Source: Thuidium tamariscinum
Taxonomy: Eukaryota; Streptophyta; Bryopsida; Hypnales; Thuidiaceae
Length of the DNA stretch: 64,000 bases
Assembly: GCA_947034885.2 (NCBI GenBank)
Contig: OX344750.2
Coordinates: forward strand, 37,124,821 to 37,188,820
Direction of reading: 5' to 3'
Position numbers and translations under genes: made by a program. The notes under the pieces were generated by a model. The model was given only the letters and a program-made list of their open reading frames with translations. It did not search any database and was not told where the DNA came from. Below are positions 13,319 through 22,450 of the stretch, in pieces. The first letter of the stretch is position 1; every line of letters begins with the position of its first letter.

Positions 13319-15121
13319 TTATCCCTTTAAGGTTTTTAACAATGTTTTTACTAAAATCACTCAAAAACTGCCATTTCTAGGACAAGTATCAAATTTTAGA
13401 AAAATAACATTTTTAGACAAATATAACCATAGGATCTTGTAGAAAGCTAGTCTGAAAAGATGCGTAAATTTTTTTAGATATTTTCACCTTGTAGATTTCA
13501 AGATATTAGCATTTTAATTCACATAAATCCTTTTTTTGGTCCTACAAAAAAACTAGGCAACTATACTTCACAAGGTCACATTGGAATGAAAAAAAATTCA
13601 AAAACGGTAGTTACTCTTTAAATTCATGCTTCAAGGCAAGTTAGCTACATACCTAAAACAATTTAGATCATTTGAAATTGTACAACATATAGGAAAAGAA
13701 ATAGTGAGTAGAAAAAAGTAGAGAATAATTCAAAGTGCTAAAGTGTTAAGAATTTATCAATGGAATTTAAAAATTATAATCCTAATGGTTGTAATTTTTA
13801 AAATAACAATCTACACCCAAATTTTTTATTTTTTTTCAAAAATATTGAAAATTTAATAAATGATTTAAAGCTTTCCACATACATATAGATTTTTAAAACC
13901 AATTCCAAATTTTAGTTTTTAAGAAAAATATTTCTTAAAGAATTTTTTTTAGCTATTGGAGCTACCTACTAAGCAATAAAAACTACATATCATATAATAA
14001 CTCTTGAACTATGTAGTCAAAAGTTTTGGAAATTGTTAGGCCTTAAAAGCTACTCCTTAACCCCTAAAGGACCAAATTGCGTTTTTTGGCAACATAGCGA
14101 TTTCGGGCAGCTTACTACGAATGGAGTTTTTATTCTTTTTCTTTGAAATTTTCATACAACATGCGCCCAAGGAGTAGCTTCAAGGTCCAACAAGTTTCAT
14201 AACATTTGACTACATAGTCAAAAAGTTATTACATGATATGTGATTTCCTTTGATCTCTGGGCAACTTGGGCAGATAAAAAACTTCTTTAAAAATAATTTT
14301 TTGAAAAAATGAAAAAATGAAAAATTTTATTTAGAATTTTTTGAATGCAGGAATCTTTGAATCATTCCATTTGGATTAGTGAGTCAAAAGTTATGAGGAG
14401 GTTTAGTTTGAGGTAGTTTGTGGCTAGTTACAAAATTCCTACACTACAAAAAAAGTTTGAAATCCTTTATTTAATTCAATTTTTAATATTTTTGGATAAA
14501 AATAATTGCAATAGGTGAAGATTGTTTATTACAACATTTTAACCATTGGGATCAAAAAATTTCAATTCCATAAATAAATTGTGTACAATTTAGTGTTTTG
14601 GCTCATTTTCTACTTCTTTGTACTTGTTATTTTTTCCCTCTATGTTTTACAACTCCAAATGAGTTGAATTTTTTTTGCATATAGCCAACTTTACTTTAAG
14701 AATGAATCCAGAGAGTAACCACCAATTTGAACTTTTTTTCTTACAAATGTAACCTTGTGAAGTGCAGCTGCCTGGATTTCCCCAGTGGTAAAAAAATGAT
14801 TTTTGTCACTTCAAACACTAATATCTTGCAATCTACACGGCGGAAATTGCTGAAATTTTTTCCACGTCTTTTAAAAATTATGCTCTAAAAGATCCTACGG
14901 GTATTTTTGTCCAAAAATGTTTTTTTTTCTTAAAATTTGATAGTTGTCTAAAAAATGACAGTTTTGAAGCGGTTTCAGTGAAAACATAGTCAAAAACCTT
15001 TAGGGGTTAAGGTTATATTGAGTGAAGATTTTAAAGAAAAATAAATAAAAACTCCATTTGTAGTAAGCTACCCAAAATTGCTATGTTGCCAAAAAATATA
15101 GTTTATGGCTTTAGGAGTTAA
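13319..15121. mobile_element. TTAA-type TIR element interrupted by a nested relative
   Basis: Outer termini are TTATCCCTTTAAGG (left; TTAA mutated to TTAT) and GCTTTAGGAGTTAA (right). Removing the nested element at 14057-15010 with one TTAA leaves about 850 bp that lines up with the copy at 11281-12167. The right end carries GGCAACATAG (reverse sense), as in the nested copy. It is non-coding. Confidence 0.65.
14057..15010. mobile_element. TTAA-flanked TIR element nested inside 13319-15121
   Basis: TTAA lies at both edges (14057-14060 and 15007-15010). The inverted ends are CCCCTAAAGG, followed left by ACCAAATTGC and right (reversed) by TTTTTGACTATG. It lies in the opposite orientation to its host element. 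Comparing the host sequence with this element's own internal counterpart reconstructs an empty site with a single TTAA. No transposase frame is present. Confidence 0.8.
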
Positions 15122-15329
15122 AATATCTTGATAAAATTTCAACATTTAATAATAACAAACAAAACATTGTTCACCAATATTAGAGGGCGCTTTTTAGACT
15201 TTTGTATTCCTTGAAAAACAGCCCCCCTTTGCTTTGCCCAAATCATTGAACAATTTAGCATAGGCAAAATCAAATTGAAGGACCCTAGGTAATGTTTCAA
15301 TTTCTTAGCACATTTTGATTGAAATCTTA

Positions 15330-15763
15330 CCTTATAGTAGAGGTACCTATTATTGCCCCCACCCCTTCCATTAACAACAAATAGGGTGCCCTACTTATTC
15401 CAAAGAAGATTGGGATGGATTTTCGTTTTCTCCTTAGAATGTGTATCTTTGTATTTTTTCAAGGTTTCGACCAAATAGTTAATGACACATAAGTGAGCAT
15501 AAATGTAGGAATTAATTAGTGGAAAAGTATTCTTGAATGATTGAAATTGGATGACTCTAGATGTTGGTTGTAGGTCAACTCCAACTTTTGCCTTCCAAAA
15601 TCCATAGTAATTTCAATTCAAGAGATAAAATTACCAATTTTTTTGCAATCTCCATTAATCCTATCAATGCATCTTTGAAAATATTTGCTTTGCCTTACAT
15701 AGTTATCCTAGATTATATCCAAATGTGCTTCTTTTATTGGTTATGGGTACTTCTACCATACTT
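15330..15763. mobile_element. Degraded element of the AAGGTAGAACCA family
   Basis: The right half (CCAAAATCCATAGTAATTTC…GTACTTCTACCATA) aligns with 58200-58371. The left edge (TAGTAGAGGTACCTATTATT) weakly resembles the other copies. Boundaries are approximate. Confidence 0.5.
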
Positions 15764-16036
15764 TGGTAGTATCTTCCACTTTACTAGAAAAAAAATGCAA
15801 AATTTTTGAATGACATTGCCCAAAATGTCTCTAAAAAATACAAGATTTGTCAAATTTTGGATTAGATTCCTTGCAAATGAACATATGTACAAAATATGTG
15901 GATGGACTAATGTCCAAGAATGAATTATACTTCTAAACCCTATGAAGCATAATTATTCAAGGTGCAAGACAGACAAATGATAAGCAAATCAAAACTAAAC
16001 ACCACCCCTTCATATCTCTATGAAAAAGATATATTC

Positions 16037-16355
16037 TAATGTAGGGTGCTTTAAAGGCAACCTTGTTCTAAAAGCAATCTTTAACTTAGAGGTACATTTT
16101 GCTTTTTTCTATGTACCAATAGTATTCATTTTAGGAAGGGATTGTTTTTAGTGACCACTATATTTCAACTTCAAAATTTATAATTAATTTCAAAAAGGTC
16201 CAAAAAATATGATATGGTTTGAGTTGGATGCCACCTCCGTTTGTCTTCCTATGAAAAATAACAAAATATTGTTTCATGGAGGTCAGCTTCCCTGCAAATG
16301 CAATCAGCTCTTCATGAAGGGTCGCTTTAAGAGCAAACTATCTTACAGTACCTTA
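16037..16355. mobile_element. TIR element, TAAGGTAGGGGGTTGTAA family, copy 2
   Basis: The core matches the copy at 28286-28583 through ACTTCAAAATTTATAA, GGTCCAAAAAATATGA, GATGCCA and CAATCAGCTCTTCATG. The ends (TAATGTAGGGTGCTTTAA and ACAGTACCTTA) are mutated versions of the family TIR. Confidence 0.7.
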
Positions 16356-18901
16356 AATTCTTCAGATTCAGGGGACTGAGATTGCAAATAAATTTTGCAG
16401 GGATAAGTTGTGGACTATTTTGGCATTGCCTTCATGTTTTTATGAAAGCCGGGAGCCACTTGCCTTGCTGAATGATGTCCTGGTAAGTTTGTTTGTTTTT
16501 TTTTTAAAAATGATGGTGGAATTAAGATGGGTACATGTCCTGGTAAGTTAAACACAACCCCACTCCAAACTTATGTGATTTGCAAAATTTGGGAGCCAAA
16601 ATTGTTGCCTGCCTGACAATTAAGCTTAAGTTAGTTCTACACATGTCTCCCTCATGGGGATTAAGGTAGAAGCACTCAAATGTAACACGAGTCACTCTTT
16701 GACACCTAAAAAACAACTTAAATCTAAGTGCAACTTGATTCAAAGTAAACACGTGGGATTCCCAAAGGTTGTCAACCTAATGAGGGCAAGTCTTGCATTG
16801 GTTGATCACCTGCACGAAATCCAAGCTTAGAGTGTCACTTTTGGGTGTTTCCACACCTACTTTGGTGTTAGTTTAGTGTCCATATTAGATGCATCTACTC
16901 AATCTCTTAAAAAAAATGTATTATATTCATACAAGTTTGGAAAAATACAAAACCAATATTGTTGGTTTCCAAACACCATTTCCTAACAAGCGCACATCAT
17001 GTCATTCTGTATCTACCCTCAAGGTCTGCCAATCTTGAACAAGTGTTACATTTCGGTGCTTCTACCGTCATTTGGAAAGCTAAGCTTCCCTCCCTTGGCT
17101 TCCCTCCACTCACATGTGCAAGTTGCCCCTGCGGAGACTAAAAATAAGCAGAAAATGCTCGGATAGAGCCATTGGATTCCACACGCTTGGCAGGTGAATG
17201 CATCTGTCACATCCACACAGATGATGAGCCTCAACAGTTTGATGGAGAGGGACGGACACCCAGGGAATCCAAAACTGCCATGATGGATTGACTCACTGAC
17301 GAAGTGGACAGTGCCGTGGTGGAAGCCAAGCAGGGCCAGCAGGGTCACAACTGAAGGTTTAGACAAGTAGACAAAAAAAAATCCCGTTAAGGTATACACA
17401 CCATGCACTCCCCAACCGGAAGCACAGTTGGGGGAAAAAAATTGAAAATTGAAATTAAAATTAAAACAACCCGAACAATCCAAATACGGTACACGAACTG
17501 CCCACATCTGCACAAGTGTCTCATTTTGCATCCAACAACACGGATCTCTGCGATTCAGCAATAGATTTCACTTAACTTGTGTATCCACTCGGTAGGAAGT
17601 ACGTGAGAAGCGAGTGACGGAGTATGAAGCCCTGCAGGTACCACTTCAGTTCATTGCTGAGGAAAGCCTGTTTTGAGATCATCCTGGAGTGATTTCCCCC
17701 AAGTCACTTGCTGCTTACCAGAGTGCAAGGACATGGGGTTTTCAAGTGGGGTGAAAACAGGCAGTCGTCGTACACCTTGCCTGGGGAGTACTGTATTGGT
17801 GCTTTTTGTTTTGCCAGAAGCAGAGTACATCTTCCCATTTCACAGCAGCTGACAGATGCTCTCATGAAGAGACCCAAGGAAGATTTGACAGATCCCAGTC
17901 ATATCATGCTATCATACACCAGGTCTGATGTTTCCAAGTACAGAATGCCCGTGGTTGCGCTGCTGCATATTGAAACAGCGGCTGCGCTGCTCAAGTTCTC
18001 ACTCAGATACTATTCGGTCACGAGCGAGCCCGGGATGGCCAAATAGGTGCAGAGTCATAAACGCATGGAACAAGTAGTAGGGCACTCAGGGAAAAACCAT
18101 TGCAAACCAATGCGGTTCGAACTCGAAAGCACCGACACCTGATCCTGAGCCAAAGTTGGGAGCACCACTGACTTCAAAGTTATTAACGACACGACAGTGC
18201 ACGCGTCAAATGTCGACGCTGGGAAAGAAAGAAAGCAGTCCACGCAATCACCGGAAAAGACAAAACTAATGCATGAGAATATCCGAGATCACTGTGGTGA
18301 ACTGTGGTAAACTAGCTCAATTCAAAACACAAACAGACCCTAATACGAACCCTCAGCTTCCGCAATAGGCACAATTCATGTCAAAATCTTATTAACAGGA
18401 TTCATACAAAATTCATAACCTCCACATCAGCCGCAAGACTAAAGCTTCGTAGTGGACATTCATCACAGACGTCAAGATAAAAATCACATGCAAGAATGTA
18501 ACAGACGGCCAACTCGTGCTCGGAACTTCAAAAGCGAATGAAAACAGGAACCATTAAGCAAACGCGTGAACAACAGGAAGGCCAGGAAAGGAGTAAATCA
18601 GCAGGTCATGTTCAATCATACACCATGTACAGCGCCGAACACCCGTCCAGTCCTAACAGTTCTTAACGTTCTTACAAAATTTGCCCGGAGTGCGTCTGCC
18701 CTGCTTGGGGTGGACTGCGTGTAGAGCGTCCAGTCCATCCCCTCGACGACAGCGTCACGCTGGATTTGATCCGTCCTCGCAGTTGTTGATGATGTTGTGT
18801 ATACATCTTCATCTTCTCCTCCTTCTCACCCTAGCTCTTCTGGATTCCACCGTTAGTGGACTACTGTTGTTGCTGTTGATACCACTAGCACTCTATCTTG
18901 G
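16356..18901 (-). other. 3' flank of the SHI-family gene, possible 3' UTR, no recognised gene
   Basis: This DNA is of intermediate GC content between the SHI stop codon and an AT-rich TIR element. It contains unbroken frames on both strands, for example about 170 codons at 17561-17046 minus and about 110 codons at 17708-18046 plus. Both open at a TTG and neither shows a domain I recognise. The stretch nearest the stop is probably the 3' UTR. A separate small transcript cannot be excluded. No clear poly(A) signal position was established. Confidence 0.4.
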
Positions 18902-20926
18902 CTACGAAAACCATGGCCGCTCGCCGCCCAGGAGCGTGTTGTCGGGCCCATACATCCCCGAGGGGTCCAGCAGCGGAGATGAGGACGGCAAATTGCTGCG
19001 CACGCCGCCGGCGCCACCCCCGCCCAACTGAAGCTCACTCGGATTGGAGGTCACAGCCTGCTGCGCCAGGTCCAGGCCCTGGTCATATAACACCCCTTTG
19101 AAGATGTGCCCGCCGATCTTCACCGTGGCTTGGTACGCGAACTCGTTCTCACCGTCTTCCACGCCCGTCACTCTCACGCACTTGAACAGCGCCTGCGCAC
19201 GCACCTCGGGCGGCAGTCCTCCCCGAGCTTGAGCTGCGAGGAACAAATTCCACATTTAATGTTGAAATCCCGAAGCAAACAACGAATGCAAATGGATGGG
19301 AGCGTTAATGGAAGAATCCGGTTTTTATTATTGCTATACCGTATTCATGGTCTGTAGGCTCAGCTTGTGGCATCCGTGTATTTGATACCGCATTCGTGCA
19401 ACCCCCAAGAGCTAAGAGAAGATTGGAGATTGCTAGCCCTTCGGTTCTGCACTGATGAGTGATCGCATACTCGGATGCCTCATGTTGAGGCATCCAAGTA
19501 TAATTCGATAACAAGATGCCCAGAAGCAATAACCGCAAACCGGAATCTTTCAGTCACTACTCGTCGTGACACAATCTAGTGTGTGTAGGAGGTCACCTGG
19601 TTGAGATGGATGGCCCGAGTTGATGTCGGAGCCGCGGGGCGAATTGGCCGATGTGGTGGTCATGGAGGTGGTGGCGCCGGCCGGTGCAGCGAGCGCGAGG
19701 ATGCGGGCGCGCTTCGACTTGGGTCGGGGCTGGCCTGCGGCCGCGGCTGCGGCCTCCGCAGCTTGACGCTCACGGCGCTTGGACGCGGGCACCCACGTGC
19801 TCTTCACGTGCGTGGCGCAGTCGAAGTCGCGGCTCTTGCAGCAGGTGCGGCATCGCTGAAACGTGCAATCCTTCTTCGCCTGGTTTCCACATTCTTGGCA
19901 TGCAGTCGACCCGTGGCCCATCACTTTAGGGTCTTGCGACGACACCGGCGGCACGCGATGCTGCTGCTGCTGCTTGCCTGCATCTGTTCCAAATCCGTAT
20001 TAATACAATGATTTGAATCGAAACATCACGGCAATCCAATGTTGCAAGGATGAGCTTGAATGAATTTGAGGGGTGAAGAGGGTGGAAAATTGGGGCAGAC
20101 CTAGATGGAGCTGCTGATGCACTTGGTCGACATTGGGCGGGGCGCTCGCGGGGTTGTTGTGCTGTGGAGGGCGGGCTTCTTGCAGCGGTTGCACATCCAT
20201 CACCCGCACCGTGACGTCGTCCCTCACAGCGCGCGCAACCGCCCATGACTCCACTCCTCCCGCCGTGCTTCCCTGCTGATGACCACCTTTGTCCACGCTG
20301 CCGCTACTGCTACTTTCGGCCTCTCCTCCTCCTCGCCCCGCCTCGCCATAATTCGGAGGTTCGCTGCCAACAATCACTTGTTGTTGCTGCCTCTGCAAAC
20401 TCTGCTGGTGTTGGTGATGTTGTTGTTGCTGCTGTTGCTGCTGATGCTGCTGTTGGTGCTGATGCTGTTGTTGATGTTGCCGCTGATGCTGCTGAAGGGA
20501 GCGCTCGTGCTGCTCGACGTCCGAGTCACGCTGCTTCAGCAAGGCTTCCGCGTACGCAGACCCGAACTCTTCCCCGCCGCGGGACAAGATGTCGCGGAAA
20601 ATTTCGCGCTGCTGCTGTTGCTGCTGGCCAGCTAGTCCGACGCCCAACGCGCCCGCGCCATCGGTGAATCGATACCCTCCCGTAGGCCGCCCCCACAGCC
20701 CTGCATGAGTCCCCGGGGGCACGGCGTCGCTCAGACTGACCGGTACCCGCGGCGCGAAGCCGAAGCCCAGTGACAGATCCCCGTCCTTGAGCGGCCCTCC
20801 CTGCTCCACCCTGCCTGCCACCGTCACCCCTCCTCCCTCCCCCCCGCCGCCTCCACCGCCCGTCGTCGTCACCGCCGGCGCCACGCTTGCCGCACGGAAT
20901 CCCCAGATCGCATCCCGCGCACTCAA
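18902..20926 (-). CDS. SHI: SHI/STY/LRP1-family (SRS) zinc-finger transcription factor, three exons
   Basis: I see three exons on the minus strand: 20926-20101, 19977-19597 and 19233-18902 (stop TAG at 18904-18902). Both introns are GT-AG and phase 1, giving 512 codons. Counting from the TTG codon at 20926, residues 302-329 carry Cys302, 305, 313, 318, 321, 322 and 329. This is the exact C-x2-C-x7-C-x4-C-x2-CC-x6-C RING-like finger of the family, followed by the conserved [16 protein letters not shown] basic stretch. Exon 3 holds the second family signature: [16 protein letters not shown], then [11 protein letters not shown] with IGGH at 442-445, then KGVLYDQG. Residues about 100-190 are a Gln/His-rich low-complexity tract, and the N-terminus has a Gly run. 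Known family members are nuclear DNA-binding activators that promote auxin biosynthesis and shape organ development. The same role here is inferred. The frame opens after a TGA at 20965-20963 and contains no ATG until 20200-20198, so the real start may be in an unseen upstream exon, at a non-AUG codon, or at that internal ATG (270 aa). The family call is near certain; the 5' end is not. Confidence 0.95.
19234..19596 (-). other. Intron 2 of the SHI-family gene
   Basis: This 363-bp intron starts GTGACC after CATCTCAACCAG and ends TTCCTCGCAG. It is phase 1 (G plus CT gives Ala) and joins the serine/proline-rich linker after the zinc finger to the IGGH-domain exon. Known SHI-family genes also place an intron between the finger and the IGGH domain, which supports the model. 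The open frames inside it on either strand look incidental. Confidence 0.85.
19978..20100 (-). other. Intron 1 of the SHI-family gene
   Basis: This 123-bp intron reads GTCTGC at its donor (right after CATCTAG) and ends ATGCAG. The flanking codon halves are G and GC, giving Gly, so it is phase 1. It is clearly more AT-rich than the exons on both sides. Reading through it meets a stop. The next upstream CAG (six bases earlier) would add two codons (Met-Gln) and keep the frame, so the acceptor could shift by six bases. Confidence 0.8.
20380..20630 (-). repeat. CAG/CAA (poly-Gln/His) low-complexity tract in SHI exon 1
   Basis: On the minus strand this stretch is mostly CAG, CAA and CAC/CAT codons. 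It encodes a run of Gln interrupted by His, with a smaller poly-Gln block around 20605-20625. Glutamine-rich stretches are typical of activation regions in plant transcription factors. The mixed CAG/CAA usage makes it less slippery than a pure CAG repeat, though copy-number variation is likely. Confidence 0.8.
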
Positions 20927-22450
20927 TTCAACCCAATTTCGCCCCCAATTCGCAACAGACGCTCAATTCGTTCACATTCTCCCACGTCCCCCACCCCTCT
21001 CGCACTCAGCCGGCCTAGCTCCTCCCTCGCGAATCCCTCCGGAAACGCACAATTACACAGCACACACCCCAACCCCCAAACTCACAATTTGGCACCACCC
21101 ACCTCGCCCCCCGAACTCACAATTTGGCACCACCGCCACCCGAATCCCGACGGGGCCCTTCGCCTACGAAGCGAGCGTGGCGTTCCCAGAATCCAGGAAC
21201 GCACCGCCCGGAAAGGTGAAGAGTGAGTCCAACTAAAGGCGTGCGTGAGCCATCGAATCCCACTACCCCGCCCCCAGCCAGCAGTGAGAATTGTTCCTTT
21301 CCTTTGTTCTCCCCAGGTGAGCTACTAGTAGAACCCCAGACGCGCCCGTCGTAGCTGGTGTCGGGTGAGCAGGTGCAACCGTCCGTCTGCTGAGAGCGCA
21401 ACTCCGTTGCCTGCTGGCCAAGGCTGCTACGCTAGTAACTTAGTGATGGCCCAGAGGAGGAGCAGGAGCAGCAGCAGGCCCGCCCAGAGCAGCTACGCTG
21501 CTACCACTAGACGTCACGAGCGTCGAGCAGCGAGACCACTAATAACTAACCAGGAGAGCCCAGCAGCGACGAGCAGGCAGCCAATACAATCATACATAGG
21601 CCACCACCGAATCCTCCTAGAGCTAGTCGACGAGGATTGAAAAAGCTCTACCACTATCACTATGGCTAGGACTGCGGGGAAAAGGGTGCAAGTGGTACTG
21701 CTGCTTCAGCTGGTCCATGAAAGGAGGACTTCCCTAGTTCTACTGCGCATCCAGCCAGAGGGGGGCCTAAGAACCTGGGCGGGGCCTAAACCTGGGCACG
21801 CCTGGTTCAAAGTGCGGCGGCGAAAAGCTCGGCGCAGCCAAGACGCAAACCTGCGAGCCCTGCGAGCAATGCAAAAAACTTAACTTAAGTGACGGCGAGG
21901 AGGGGCGAACGATGCGTGCTCGCAGCAGCAGCAGGAGCAGCCCCAGCAGCCCCACGGCGGCCACTAGTTTGGCTCCCTTTCTAAGCCAAGTGGTGACCCC
22001 CACCCTCCCGATAGGATGGATGAATGCCGTTCATTCCATTTCGCAGCCCAGTGGCGCCTGCCCCCCACTGCAACTGGCCCCGATGGGACGGATGAAGGTG
22101 GTTACGGATGAACGTCGTTCGTTCGTTCGGCGGAAGTTACTTGGGCTGCAGTAATTGCGCTGCCTGCTTCCTTCGTTGGGGCCACTCCACTCCTGGCGAT
22201 GAATGAGGGAATGAATGAATGGCGGTTGGGGCGGGACTGAGGCGTGCTCGTCTTCAGTCTCCTTCCCTTCCCTTATTACCCTTGTGGCTGATGATGATAA
22301 TTTGATTGCCACTACCTTGGCTGATCGCATTAATTAGGGCGGTGGGAATGGTGATCACTGGTGCATTTACAGGAGCTGGTGTTCATGTGTTGATGACCTG
22401 GTGATTAAGCTTAGGCCTGAGGGCCCCGGGCTCCTTCAGTTCACGCCAGG
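20927..22450 (-). promoter_or_regulatory. GC-rich 5' flank of the SHI-family gene (probable 5' UTR and promoter)
   Basis: About 1.5 kb of GC- and CpG-rich DNA directly upstream of exon 1 contrasts with the A+T-rich surroundings and ends abruptly near 22.45 kb. It holds a 21-bp direct repeat (21079-21099 and 21114-21134, 35-bp spacing), CAG/CTG-rich stretches around 21450-21500 and 21920-21960, and short minus-strand upstream ORFs such as one starting at 21253. No convincing TATA box or 5' coding exon was identified. Assignment as promoter and leader rests on position and composition only. Confidence 0.5.

Noticed and set aside
17046..17561. 171-codon minus-strand frame downstream of the SHI gene
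   Set aside because: It opens at TTG, has low-complexity Asn-Phe runs and no domain; probably non-coding DNA or 3' UTR.
18105..18140. GGTTCGAACTC resembling a tRNA T-loop
   Set aside because: No acceptor, D or anticodon stems could be drawn around it.
19305..19538. Minus-strand frame of 77 codons inside SHI intron 2
   Set aside because: It lies within a well-supported phase-1 intron and does not continue either flanking exon.
19601..20667. Long plus-strand open frames opposite the SHI exons
   Set aside because: They are antisense shadows of the GC-rich coding exons (Leu/Ala/Arg-rich translations of CAG/GCG repeats) and match no domain.
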